Assembly (NCBI GenBank): GCA_038093975.1
Contig: JBBPTG010000018.1
Location: forward strand, 62,001 to 126,000
Direction of reading: 5' to 3'
DNA: 64,000 nt
DNA from: Chalciporus piperatus
Lineage: Eukaryota > Basidiomycota > Agaricomycetes > Boletales > Boletaceae
Below the pieces are notes generated by a model that saw only the letters and a list, made by a program, of their open reading frames with translations, was not told where the DNA came from and ran no database searches. Both the position numbers and the translations under genes were made by a program. Positions 46,183 to 57,007 of this stretch are shown here, in pieces (the first letter of the stretch is position 1; each line of letters opens with the position of its first letter).

Positions 46183-46553
46183 GGGAGTAGTCACCGAACA
46201 GATACTTTTAGGCAATATACCCAGCGGATTCCACCATTCATTGTATGGGAAATGATCCCAGTCACATTCGAGGAACTTGAACGCTATGCAACCCGGAAGT
46301 GCCTCAGAGGGCCTAGGAGGCTCCATGGATACAACCCTGATCAGTTCGAGGACAAGTCATGCGTTCGTTGACAAACACTTTCCAGGTCCGAAACGAAGGT
46401 TCGAAGGGTGCTCAGCCAGTGTTTGTAGAGGGAGGGAGACCTGGTCTATGATGGCGGTGGCCTTCTTCTCAACTTGAACTTGTGATACAGAACTCAAAGA
46501 AAGGATGTACGATGGCAGGAAGAGTCAATAAATTGTGTAGTTTGATAACAAAT
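46183..46553. other. Convergent intergenic region
   Basis: 370 bp between the 3' ends of the acyltransferase and the acidic-tailed gene. Nothing supported. Confidence 0.5.
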
Positions 46554-46994
46554 TCACGATGTGGCAGGAATCTCTTCCTCCACTTCCTCCACTTCCTCCT
46601 CCTCCTCCCCCTCTTCCTCGTATCCCTCTCTCACAAAAACCTCAACCATCTCCAACCCACCCAAAGCTCCATTCCGATCATCAATCCTCCTATAGATCTC
46701 CTCCAAATTCGACGGTTCCACAATCTGAAAAACTTCCTGCGATATCCCATTCCAAATATAATATCCTGATGTACTCGTCGAGTTGGATTGGAATATGAAG
46801 TAGCTGTCTCCGGAGCGAGACTTGGTGATGAGAGGTTGGACGTCTCCGAGACCATAGTCTTCTTCGAGTTCGGCTTTGAGATCATTGTCGCCGCTCCAGT
46901 AGTAGTCGAGGCCCATGTGACCTGGTTCGTTGGTCCAGTCTCGGGGAACAGTGAGGGAGGGGGGTTGGGCTGAGGCGGGAGTATCAGACGACAT
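46554..46994 (-). CDS. Small conserved-looking protein with poly-Glu tail
   Basis: Intronless, 146 residues from the ATG at 46994. The body contains TVPRDWTNEPGHMGLDYYW, GDSYFIFQSNS and GYYIWNGISQEVFQIVEP, an ordered, aromatic-rich segment that could be a small beta domain. The last 25 residues are nearly all Glu and Val. I recognise no family. The reading frame, ATG and compositional structure support a real gene. It lies 180 bp from the transposon target site, so its promoter abuts that insertion. Confidence 0.65.
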   Translation of the reverse strand: MSSDTPASAQPPSLTVPRDWTNEPGHMGLDYYWSGDNDLKAELEEDYGLGDVQPLITKSRSGDSYFIFQSNSTSTSGYYIWNGISQEVFQIVEPSNLEEIYRRIDDRNGALGGLEMVEVFVREGYEEEGEEEEEVEEVEEEIPATS

Positions 46995-47168
46995 GATGAT
47001 GCTATTCGGGTAATAATGACATTGACAACGTTAGTTTGAGAGCATGAGAGCGATATGCACGCACCACTACTAGGTCGTCACGGCGTAATTGATTAGCTAG
47101 CTCAAGCTCAAGTCTGAGTAGCGCCCAGATTCGTAGGTGAAGCAGCTTTGGCCCAAACAGGGGAGTAC

Positions 47169-47177
47169 TCTTATAGC
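47169..47177. repeat. Target-site duplication, left copy
   Basis: TCTTATAGC, repeated without mismatch at 48638-48646, immediately outside the transposon ends. Confidence 0.9.
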
Positions 47178-47396
47178 CAGGCTCCTACCCACCGCTGTGG
47201 AGAGAGAGAGAGGCGGTCTACTAGTAGTACTACTAGTACTAGATACTACTACATAACACGTGACTTACTACCAAACTTCAAACCCAGCCCCAACCTTATT
47301 CCTCTCTCTCTCTCCACAGCGGCTGGAAGAAAACAATGTCAGCCACAGAAACCAAACAGCATCAACCCAGCGGACGTTGAAAAGAATCACGAAAAA
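47178..47396 (+). repeat. Left terminal inverted repeat
   Basis: About 219 bp, inverted match to 48420-48637. Within it, CCGCTGTGGAGAGAGAGAG near the tip and its reverse complement about 85 bp further in form an internal hairpin. A TCACGTG E-box-like site is included (about 47260), as in the right arm. Confidence 0.9.
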
Positions 47397-47459
47397 CACT
47401 AAGGTTAGGGTTATATTTCCCATTGCCAAGTGCGGGTTGATTAATCTGAATAATCGATC

Positions 47460-48344
47460 ATGGACCGTTATCACCAACTACTCGATGTCTTCACTGGCGA
47501 CATCGCGTTGCCTCAATTTCTCATAACGGTCCTCACGTCGCCGCAATTCCAGAACCACCCAGCAGTGGTCGCCGCTTTCTCCTCGTCAATTTCCACTGTC
47601 ACCGCGCTCGCCCGCCATCAAACCTCGAACGCGGCATTACTCCAGTGGGCCGGCGAAACTTTCGGAAGTGCGTGTGTACAAGAACTACGGGATCTCGGCG
47701 CAGGTGCAGATTCCTGGAACTTCAACGCCTTTCGAGCTCATGCCGACCAGATCGCGAGCTTTCGGCTTGAAGATCTCGCATCGCAAGTCGAGGCAGACAC
47801 TCCGATGCTGTCTAGCTTCTTATCGAGGCTGTTTGCAGCGGGAAACGAGAAAGCTGGTCCTCAGGCGGTCTCGACATGTGAGGCAGGAGAAATTGAGGGC
47901 TCTGGATTCTCCGAAGACGAGGAAGAGTTCTGGAGTCAAGTGGATGACCTGGAGGGGATCATCGAAGGAATTATGGGGACTCGCATCAGTAGGGCTGAGC
48001 GCCTTGCATCCCGCCGGTCCATGATCACCAGATTGGTGGGTATGATGAGTGTGTATACAGCTTTCCTACCTCATGTTGTACTACAGCGCAAAGTAGTCGT
48101 CGTGTCTTTGTTAAAAAAGAGCATCAATCAGAAGAGCAATTCCCTCCCAGGCATCTTGGGAATATTCATGCATTCAATGCACACACCTGAGAAGGTTATC
48201 GAGACCCTATCGCGAATGGGTCTTTCGATCTCGACCGATGCCATTCATAGTGCCATCCGCTCCTTATCCGCACAGTCAAGTCGGGCGCTGCACAAGCTTG
48301 GCCAATCGCTATTGGCTTCTTGGGGTGACTTCTTTCCGGTTTAA
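47460..48344 (+). CDS. Transposon-borne ORF, N-terminal part of a DUF6589-type protein
   Basis: A single exon of 294 residues starting MDRYHQLLDVFTGDIALPQF. Helical throughout, acidic around residues 150-175, with VVVSLLKKSINQKSNSLPGI, LGIFMHSMHTPEKVIETLSR and MGLSISTDAIHSAIRSLS at the C-terminal end. This matches, from memory, the region just before the large DUF6589 domain in agaricomycete multi-copy proteins, which continue with YDNFDI-like sequence. Here the frame stops after LLASWGDFFPV, so the catalytic-looking part is missing. The function of the family is not known. Its presence inside inverted repeats suggests either a truncated transposon protein or a captured host fragment. Confidence 0.7.
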   Translation: MDRYHQLLDVFTGDIALPQFLITVLTSPQFQNHPAVVAAFSSSISTVTALARHQTSNAALLQWAGETFGSACVQELRDLGAGADSWNFNAFRAHADQIASFRLEDLASQVEADTPMLSSFLSRLFAAGNEKAGPQAVSTCEAGEIEGSGFSEDEEEFWSQVDDLEGIIEGIMGTRISRAERLASRRSMITRLVGMMSVYTAFLPHVVLQRKVVVVSLLKKSINQKSNSLPGILGIFMHSMHTPEKVIETLSRMGLSISTDAIHSAIRSLSAQSSRALHKLGQSLLASWGDFFPV

Positions 48345-48419
48345 CAACAGTCCGGCTGACCATATATGACCATGTATTACGACAGGAATACCGAGAATAA
48401 TAATGCAATATCTCCATAT

Positions 48420-48637
48420 TTTTTCGTGATTCTTTTCAACGTCCGCTGGGTTGATGCTGTTTGGTTTCTGTGGCTGACATTGTTTTCTTCCAGCCGCTGT
48501 GGAGAGAGAGAGAGGAATAAGGTTGGGGCTGGGTTTGAAGTTTGGTAGTAAGTCACGTGTTATGTAGTAGTATCTAGCATCGCCCTAGTGCTAGTAGACC
48601 GCCTCTCTCTCTCTCCACAGCGGTGGGTAGGAGCCTG
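48420..48637 (-). repeat. Right terminal inverted repeat
   Basis: About 218 bp, the reverse complement of the left arm, ending GGGTAGGAGCCTG next to the second target duplication. Confidence 0.9.
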
Positions 48638-48646
48638 TCTTATAGC
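48638..48646. repeat. Target-site duplication, right copy
   Basis: TCTTATAGC, identical to 47169-47177. Confidence 0.9.
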
Positions 48647-48918
48647 AAGCTCTCACGTTTGCCCGTTCTCCGCATTCAAGTAAGCAGCAAAGTCAATAGT
48701 GGGTTCATACGCTTTAACAACGATACATGCGGTTCACCAAATGTACGGTATTGTGACCTGCTTTATATCATACTCCTCCCTGTACTCATCCGCATCAAGT
48801 CCAAACTAACTCCCATTTAGCCGCAGTCAGCAGCGTAGCTGGAAGAGAGTCGATTACCGGTTCCGTTCTCAAACGAGACGATTTCGTCCTATCAGTCTAT
48901 CAGTGCCCAACGTACAAT

Positions 48919-49286
48919 TTACCAAATGGACGGAAGGATTCTTGCAAGAACTTTCTTCATATAATTCCTATACTCCTCCCTGATCCCATCGTCCCGCTGA
49001 ATAGATGCCTCAGTGGCATTAGAACCGGGCGGAGGGAACGGACGCACCTCGATAGGGATCTTGACCACAAACGCAACTGCGGTGATGCCGAGCGGGACGA
49101 GTGGTGCGTAGGACCAGAACATGATTACACCACAACGCCTGACCCAACAGAGCCGTGCTGTAGATGTCGGTCCCACATTAACCATCGTCGTTTCTCAAAT
49201 CCAACGAAAACTCACGTGTACATCGGATGACGCACCCAAGCGTACGGACCTGTCTTTACAACCAGAGGTTTGAATACCGGAAATAT
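48919..49286 (-). pseudogene. ICMT-family (isoprenylcysteine methyltransferase-like) 3' fragment
   Basis: The minus strand encodes VFKPLVVKTGPYAWVRHPMYT (49216-49286; VRHPxY is the methyl-donor-binding signature) and, after an intron, a membrane segment FWSYAPLVPLGITAVAFVV. An exon ends IREEYRNYMKKVLARILPSIW with the stop at 48919. A 39-bp intron separates the last two exons. Between TALLGQALW and the membrane segment the frame shifts by one base near 49130, and the 5' half of the gene, which should carry at least two more membrane helices, is absent. Instead, about 100 bp upstream lies a degenerate copy of the neighbouring transposon end. It is best read as a truncated, broken gene of the Ste14-like family, which is multi-copy in mushrooms. 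Intact family members methylate prenylated proteins at the ER. Confidence 0.65.
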
Positions 49287-49382
49287 CTGATGAGCTGGTC
49301 GAACTTAGTCTCCCCTAGACAAACCAAAGAGTCGGGACGAAGACAGTCGTTCACCGGCACCCTCCACTATGGGTCAAACTGC

Positions 49383-49453
49383 GAGGCGGTCTACTATGTT
49401 CAACGGATACTGCCGAACTTCAAAACCCAGCCCAACCTTATTCCTCTTCTCTC
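49383..49453 (+). repeat. Degenerate copy of transposon terminal repeat
   Basis: GAGGCGGTCTACTA, then AACTTCAAAACCCAGCCCAA and CCTTATTCCTCT follow in the same order and spacing trend as in the left inverted repeat (47207-47320), with a deletion of the middle. It is a relic of an older insertion of the same family or a rearranged end. Confidence 0.6.
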
Positions 49454-49559
49454 AACAACAGGGAATCAAACATTTTTTTTTGATTTTAATGAAGGTGAGT
49501 TCATCACGAGTTCTCCTAGCGGCCTACTGTATCTATAACCTACGCATGTGAGCAACTTA

Positions 49560-50449
49560 TCGTTCGTTAGGAACCGTGCTATGCAACATACAGTACTGAC
49601 AGTACCAGTGGGCGCGGGTTCCCTTGGTTCCATTCAAACGGTTATCTGTGGATTCCTCGAGTTTCTCCCATAGCCTCCGATAGTAAGTACAGTGCGCCCG
49701 TCTGTCGGTGGTATCACGCGACCAGCTGGTCCAGGGGTCACGAATGCCTGTGCCCACTGCTCGAGCTCATCATGTGATGTCCTGATCATCATTCCACACG
49801 CCAAACGTAGTGCCAAGAGCTAACGAACTACTGTTTTGCGTCCATACTTATGGGACACATGGCTCACGAGCCCAGACATGTGCTCGATATCCCCAAGATT
49901 CTTTTTGTGTCCCTACCGGTGTATCTGAGGTCGCTGTCCAACACGACTAGCCTACGAACGCTCCCCGGGCCCGAAGCTTGAAGTATTATCGATTTATCAT
50001 TGAATGGTAATGTAGTATACATTCAAGTTGTGCTTCACCGCTCTAGCCCCGCATCGCCCTCCCGAATCCCAATCGACTCGAATCTAGAGAATTGTTATTC
50101 CACTTGGCTACACGTCTTCGAACGAGGTTGGTAACCTCGTTCGCCAGTACTGTAATTACTACTTGGTAATCGATACAGTCAATTTTCGAAAAGAACAAAA
50201 AAAAAAAGCGACTTGGTACATCGAAAAAAGGCTAGGGTAACGAAATCCAATGAAAGAAAAGGAGCTCAGCTGATTGAAACTGACCAGAAAAAAAAGGCTG
50301 TACGATACGTTGGATTAATTGTAATTTCTCGAGACGAGAAAAAAAGGGGAGAAAAAAAAGTAAGACTCCGCATGATCATGATAGAACATGAGACGAGAGA
50401 GAGAGAACCGACACCCAATACCTGAATGCCATGACCCGGCACATTATAA
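49560..50449. other. Gene-free stretch with A-runs
   Basis: About 0.9 kb without a supported gene. It includes several runs of 6-11 A near 50195-50360 and short chance frames. It contains the 3' end of the next minus-strand gene. No tRNA-like cloverleaf recognised. Confidence 0.4.
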
Positions 50450-53121
50450 TCAACCTCGCTTGGCCCTTTCAGGTAGCGCAGCTATCGGTCTCGACTGCTG
50501 CCCAACATCAACACCACCACTCGCACCACTCTGCACACCCATCTCCATCTGCACGTCCAAACTCTCCACGCCACTAGCACCGTCTTCCTTTTTAACACCA
50601 CTGGCAGAACCCACCCCGTTCTCCACTTTTACCCCCTCGACGCCTTTCCCTCCACGTCGCTCGACCAACGCCCGTTTCGAGCTTGCAGGGCCAAGCGTTT
50701 GTGACGGATACCGTTTAAATGACGGTCGCATAACCTCCCCATCACTTCCACTTCCGCCAGTCCCACCAGTCCCATCGCTCGCCACGCTCGACTCTCGAGA
50801 GCGAGGTTCGTACGTGAGACTCGTACTCGATCCGAACGTCACCGAATGTCCATGCGAACCCGATATAGACGGTATAGGTAGTGAGATGGATGCACCTTGC
50901 ATTGGAGGTGGCTTGACAACGTTTGGAATCGAAGGATGTGGATGGTGGTGATGCGAAGGTAGTGTGAACGCCTGAGCGAGCGAAGACGTCGAACTCGAAC
51001 TGGATGGCCGACTGAGACCTGTTTCTGCTTCTTGGTTGTCCGCTGCGTCGACTTCAAAGGACAAGCTACCCCCGTTCGCTGGCGGACTCGCACTCGAACT
51101 CGGTCGAGTACCTTTCCGTCTGGGAACGAGATTGAACTTGAGAGAAGCGTTCCTCGCGTTTACAGCAGCTTCATAACTCCTCAAATCTTCGTGGTTACCA
51201 TGATACATCGTCCGCGTACTGCTTTCTCCATGAACACCATGTCCGTTCATCAACGGATGTCCCTTTTCGACGGTTGGCGTCACGCTCGGTAGCGAAGACA
51301 CTCTCATGCGCCTGCGTTGGCCAGTCGGTGAATGCGGCATCTGAGACTGAGGCAACGGGGGAGGCGCCGACGAATCGAGCGTGGAAACAGAGGCAGACCC
51401 ACTCAAAGGTGAGCGCATATATGCTTTCCAAAAGTCCTTTAGCTCCCTGGTATCTGCATCCTTGTTCACTCCTGGTGTCTGAAGTGCGCTTGACGACATC
51501 CCCCGTTCTCTGGCTTGGTGTGGAGGTGGATGTTGCATCCGGGTAGGCATCGGGGTCTGATTGGGAGAATGAAATGAAAGGCCCACACCGACGTGAGAGA
51601 AGAACGGGACGCCGTCGGAAGAGAGACCAGCGAGGACATTTTGATCATCGATGGACATGAGGCCAAACGCAGATGAAAAACCACCTTCGCCTATTCGATG
51701 ATGTGGCTGTTGTTGAGCGGGGTGAGGTGGTTCTGAGGGAGGTGGGAATGACGGCGGTTGCGAGGTGGGTATCGAGCTGCGACGCTGCGGATGGTGCATC
51801 ATCTGTGAGTCGTGTGCTTGCCTCTGAATCTCTTCTGAACGACCGTCGTATATGTCACTACCGGGGAGAGGGAGATGAACGCTCGAAGAAGTAGCACTTG
51901 AAGGCATGGAATGCGAAGTTGCGCTGCTACTGTCACTGAAATCGAAAGATGACCGTCGCGGTCGGTACCCAGAACCGATGACGCCGGTGCCATAAATCTC
52001 AGGTGCGAACGAAGCAGGTTCCGAAGACGCAAGCGAGTGCGTCCTCGCTATTCCATCGAACGACTTGGTATCATCCAAGGGGTACGCTCCAGACTCTCCC
52101 CAAGAAGGGTACCAGCTACCAGGTGGTGGTTGGCTGTGCGGATGTTGTTGCGCAGCATATATGCTAGGCAACATCGTCGGCGGGTTATTTGAGAGTATCG
52201 AATGGCCAGCTCGTCGAAGGTATTCAGCTTGTGCACGGTATTTTCCTGCCATGTCGGCATCAGATGCCATTGAAAAAGGCAGGTGGGTCATTTCTGCAGC
52301 CGTCCAGTTCGGAGGATAAGAAGGGGCGGCGGGGTTAAAGGTAAATGGGGTATTGAAGATCTGATCCGAAGCGGGTAGGTTCGAAGCGACGGACGCAGAT
52401 GGCGGTGGAGCGAGGATGAAGTCATCGAGATGCGGTGGGAAGCGTGTGCTTTCAATACCGCTGCTGACAGAGGATGATGTGGACGAAGATCGGGGGGCGT
52501 GGTGACCGGGACCGCTTGGAGCAGTTTGCCGGTGAAATTTAACGTAGGTGCAGCGACATTTGCGAGAGACGCATTTTGCTGCAAGTTCCGTGTAATTTTA
52601 ATTGAAACAATGGATGGTGCCCGAAGATGGAAGCGGAAATGGACGAGGGGAAGAGTGAGGGAAAGTGGACGAGAACACAGTGAGGTTACGTACAACATGG
52701 GTTTGAGCCATCGCACGGTAGAGTAGACTGGACACACTGGTCGCAAGCCTGTTTTGATGTCGTAGCGCGGGATGCAGATGCAGAGCCCCTTCTACGAGCC
52801 CCGGTGGTCGTGTTCGGAAGAGGTTTCTCGTCTGGATGGCATTTATTGACATGGCGGGACAAGAGGTCGCTGAAAGGCGGGGGGTGAGGCGATGTCTGTT
52901 GGAGCGTGGAGGATGAGACGTACCTTCTGGCGAACTGATCTCCACAATATTGGCATTTGTACGGACGATCGCCCGTGTCTGTTTTTTGGGTGGTGCTGTT
53001 AGTAGGCGGGGGGTGGAGCTATTGGAGGAGGGGGCGACGTACGTGATCGCATATGGCGGGCTACATGTTGAGGACGAGTGAAGGTTGCCTGGCATACAGG
53101 ACATTTGTGATCTCCACCCAT
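50450..53121 (-). CDS. Transcription factor with two C2H2 fingers and a Zn2Cys6 cluster
   Basis: Four exons: 53043-53121, 52924-52978, 52694-52869, 50450-52578; 812 residues. The start MGGDHKCPVC begins finger 1 (CPVCQATFTRPQHVARHMRSH), split by intron 1; finger 2 is CQYCGDQFARSDLLSRHVNKC, split by intron 2. A fungal binuclear zinc cluster follows: ACDQCVQSTLPCDGSNPC then SKCVSRKC, split by intron 3. This combination of two C2H2 fingers directly before a Zn2Cys6 domain occurs in several ascomycete and basidiomycete regulators. The remaining 700 residues are disordered, with Ser/Pro/His-rich tracts and a conserved-looking ELKDFWKAYMRSPLSG. A nuclear, DNA-binding activator or repressor is inferred; targets are unknown. 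Intron 3 is 115 bp, the others about 55-65 bp. Confidence 0.88.
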
Positions 53122-53486
53122 GATCGTCTTTCTTGTTGTCGTTGCACAGACAGAGACTCAGAGTCGCTCTGTGGTGGATTCCCCAACCCCGATGACACAA
53201 CTTGTATATATTTACTCTATCAATCTATCCAACCCCAGATCTCAGATATCGGAACCCCCCGAACCTATGATGTCATCCCACGTACCTCGTCACAGCATTC
53301 AGCGCTACTGCATCCCACTCATTCCAACTCATTCCTGCTCATATTCCACACAAAATACATCGTACACCACCACCAGTACCACCACACTCCTCTGCGACAA
53401 GTCAACCTCCCAGCGATACGGGCGAAACAGACAGATATTACCGAGGTCGTCAAGACAATGCGAAAGTTGGGAGTGACGCAATCTAA
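53122..53486. other. Intergenic region between the zinc-cluster factor and urate oxidase
   Basis: 365 bp upstream of the transcription factor, downstream of the uricase stop. A plus-strand 272-codon frame crosses it and both genes and is judged spurious. Confidence 0.5.
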
Positions 53487-56458
53487 TTACGTCTGTTTAC
53501 GCGAGATCGTGGCGGAGATCAATCCGCTGCAAGGTGTTATTGACGTCAGTGTTCCCCTTCCACTGCGTCATTTTCTCAACTCACCTCGGTGCAGCCACGG
53601 GCACGAACACCTCTGCTTTCGACCTGGCACAGGAATCGTCAGTATCACTTCCACGATGCCCTCCATCTGTCTGTCGCGTGTCCACAGAACTGACCCCCAC
53701 ACTCCCATGACTCCCATTTCCGGCTATCATATCCAACCCCGTCAAAAAATAGACACCGCGCGTCAAAAACGTCGAGGGAATTTCACAATATGCACACCAG
53801 GGAAACGTGAAAAGGGAAAAATAGAACCACCCGAGTCTCAGTTCATGACTGCCCCCGTTGTCACCTGGTGATGATGGTTCGCAGTCCACCTGATTCGCGG
53901 GACTGCCTCGTGACGGATGGACAACTATCATGAGATTCAGTTGGATCTCACGGAATCACGTCCGCAGTAGTCGCTCATTCCATTCACGATTACGCAGCAG
54001 TCCCCCCCTTCATTCCCCCGATTAGGTCAGATGCTTCAATCCCATGAGTATCGCTTTAGAGGACACGCACCTTTAAAATTGTCTTCGTCCCGAACGTGTG
54101 ACGTGACCCAACGCGATCACCACCGGCGTTATCGAGGGCCGTCACAGCCGAATCGCGATTATAAACCCAAAGAAAGAAACGGCGCAACAGACCGTCCAGA
54201 CGCGAAATGTAACACAGATTATTGTTCCATCCAAATCGGGAAATCGGTTCGTTAAACCCAACAAGAAGCTTTCACTGCCTCTCCGATCCCGTCCGATCTC
54301 GTCAATGACACGTGCTTGGCCTGCGTCATACCCTTCGACACGAGGCATGCCAAGCGCAGGTACGCCCACAGCACACCGGACACGCGACGACAACGAATTC
54401 ATCAACAAACAGATCACTCACGGTGTCAGGTTATCCAATCCAATGTACTTCATGTCCACGGGAATGTAGTGTTTGTTCGGAAGCCTGTACGTCACTTCAA
54501 CGAGACCCGCATTTTCGGCGATGACTCGTTTGCCCATCTCGTAGAGCGTAGCCTGTGTGGTCATGAGTCGAACATCCATGACAGGGTGTGAGCACGTCAA
54601 AAATAGTGGACCCAGTTTTAGGTTTTGGGGTGCGAACCGCACTGAACGCTAAGACATGAAACACATCTCAACCACGCACCTGGACGCTGGCGCCTTCATC
54701 CGTCGCAAACAGGTCCAGCGTGGTCGTCCTAGCACGGCCCGCGACTCCAAGCGCGTCCCATATCGACCCTTTGCCTTCACCCTTCACACAGCCGGTATCG
54801 TCAAACGCAATGTTTTGCGGGATGCGAAAGTCGAGCAGCTTGGGGTCAGTTGGGATGGGGATCGAAACGGGCGTAAAGGTGTAGGTAAGATCGACGGAGG
54901 TACTGAGGATACGTTCTGGCACCTCGACGAGGGTCGTGTATTCATCGCGAATAAACCCTTCAAAAGCGGAGCCTGTCGATTTGAGGACTGCAGGACCAGT
55001 ATGGTATATGCAGCGCGTGAGCGACGCAACAGACGAGCACGAATGATGTCCACGTACCCAAGAGATCAGATATACCCGCTGTCACCTTTCCTGTCAACGT
55101 CTTCCCTTTGCCTTTCTCAAGCTACACGAACAGAGAAAAAGGCGATAGTGAGCATCATGATCCAACACAGAGCGCCGGTGAAAGGGAAGGGGAAGCACCA
55201 CAAAAGAGGGAGGGAGAGGACTTTATAGATTGCGGTTCCGATGCTAGGAACACCCCCTCCCTCCTAAATAAGACAAAGACCAAACCGACGGCTATCTAGA
55301 ACAACATTATGGATCCACCTCGCTCCATGGGCTAGAACATCGGGTCCATGCGGCCCAGGGGAGAACGAGGGACGAATCAGGTCGTCTGATTCGTCCGCTG
55401 TGGAGTGGAGCCAAACCCAAGCTCCAACGGGTCACGGAATTCGTCATCCGTATCTTCTCGAAATCGACACATCGACACATCAATTGAAAAGACGCGCGAC
55501 TTGCCGAGCTGCGGCGAAGAGTTCTTGGATACGAAAACGAAAAAAAACATGGGATAATCCTTGGGGTTCCACCAGGGACGCCAAAAGTAGATTAAGCTTA
55601 GCAGTGGTCGGTGCCTGCAACCCATCGATCTGGGAGATGCGAAGCAGGAGGCCATCGTATGGATCAAGATCGGGTTTGAACAAGGCGTCCATCCGATATC
55701 GAGCTTATCAAAGAGGAGCAGGGACTCACTTCGACCTGGACGATCCGCTTATCGTCTCCGTCCCGAACGAACGAATGCTTGTGTGGCTTGTCCTGTCCGC
55801 TGACAGTGATGCGAGTCCAGCGGAGCTGCTCGACGGTCACGAACGCCTTGCGGAGGTGGGCGTAGCGAGCGAGGACGTGCGTGCCAAGGTGGAGCGCAAA
55901 GTGCTCAGGAACCAGAATGTAGTCTGAGACCTTCGCGAGATCTGACAGTGTACATGGATCGATAAGTGTGGGACGGTCAGGCAGGGGACGACGGGGTCGC
56001 CATCATAATACATAGTGTTCGTCATCGTCATCGTATGCAGCAAGGGGCAGGAGACATACAATACGTGATGTTCTTCACTGCAGTGCCGATGGATCGTTGC
56101 GATCGTCAACATCACAGCCATAAAATCCGACACGGGAAGGCGAAACTGACGTACTCGAATCGGTGGCGACGACCACTGAGTTGTCAGCCTTGGTGTACCT
56201 GGAACGTGGTTGGAAGGATGAGCCATCGATTACAACATGATCCCTCCACCGTCGTCTCCCTCTTCACCTCAACTTCTGAAACGATGGCGAGGGGCGACAA
56301 CGCGAAACTCACGAGACATCGATATCACCCTCAACGAGGAGAGTGACGTTGTACTCGACGACGTAGTGTGTGCCATCGCTCTCGCGCTTCACGCGAAAGA
56401 CGCGGATTTTGTCTTTACCGTAGCGTGCTGTCTCGAGGACGAATTCAGGGGTAGACAT
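53487..56458 (-). CDS. UOX: Urate oxidase (uricase) with two oversized introns
   Basis: Nine exons: 56313-56458, 56155-56198, 56060-56077, 55730-55941, 55058-55121, 54680-54987, 54422-54552, 53585-53623, 53487-53526; 333 residues, all phases consistent. Uricase oxidises uric acid, releasing purine nitrogen. Family blocks: FVLETARYGKDKIRVFRV, DVSYTKADNSVVVATDS, LHLGTHVLARYAHLRKAFVT, HKHSFVRDGD, VLKSTGSAFEGFIRDEYTTL, YRLPNKHYIPVDMKYIGLDN, VFVPVAAPSGLISATI. Exon 3 is just 18 nt. Introns 4 (608 bp, 55122-55729) and 7 (798 bp, 53624-54421) are about ten times longer than others in the window. The protein ends RKQT, without a canonical SKL-type peroxisomal signal. The two big introns could hide extra elements; conserved sequence on both sides argues that they are spliced. 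Confidence 0.85.
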
Positions 56459-57007
56459 GGGAACTGTTCAGGTCGCGGGGTTATGCTGTTGGATGGTTGA
56501 CGCGGTGTCAAGGGTGATAGAGCGAGAACTGGTGGCAAACAATGCTTCGGCGCCAATGTGTTCGATAAGGAGGTGACTTACCTGAGCATAATGGCTAGAT
56601 AGGGGCCTGGGGATCAAACGTGGTTCTTAGGTGGGAATAGCTCAAGAATGGCTCGAGATAAGGACCTGGACATTGTGAGGCTCCTAGTAACAAACAAGAC
56701 AGCCATATACTGCCCATTATATAACTTGAGACATCAATGAGACATTGTCACCTTCGTTGATATAGTGGATCGTCAGAGCTCATTGGATTGAGACTCGCGT
56801 CAAATTGTGCAATCGAGGTCGGAACTTAACTCAGGTCACACGGTTTCGTCAAAGTTGCATGTTATCATATGTCCATTCGATTGCCATACCACTACGACAG
56901 CCCGAATACTACTACTCTTACACGTTTGTTCGAGACGTTAAGCTGCGAGAGACGATCAACATAGAATGAAATTACGAACGAGTAAAATTACCTCTCAAGC
57001 AGACCAA
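56459..57007. other. Intergenic, urate oxidase promoter
   Basis: About 550 bp, no gene supported. It holds the uricase promoter and the 3' end of the small Tyr/Ser/Gly-rich gene. Confidence 0.5.

Larger units (their letters stand above)
47178..48637 (+). mobile_element. Class II DNA transposon, Mutator-like by structure, 1.46 kb
   Basis: Both ends carry near-identical terminal inverted repeats of about 218 bp starting CAGGCTCCTACCC, flanked by a perfect 9-bp target duplication TCTTATAGC. The only differing block between arms is about 20 bp inside a CTA/AGT-rich tract. A 9-bp duplication with long inverted repeats fits Mutator-like elements best; other superfamilies with 8-9 bp duplications are possible. 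The cargo is a single 294-codon frame with no recognisable transposase, so the element is non-autonomous. The intact duplication and repeats indicate a fairly recent insertion between two host genes. Confidence 0.88.

Noticed and set aside
53053..53871. A 272-codon plus-strand frame
   Set aside because: It crosses the start of the zinc-cluster factor and the last exons of uricase and has no recognisable content.
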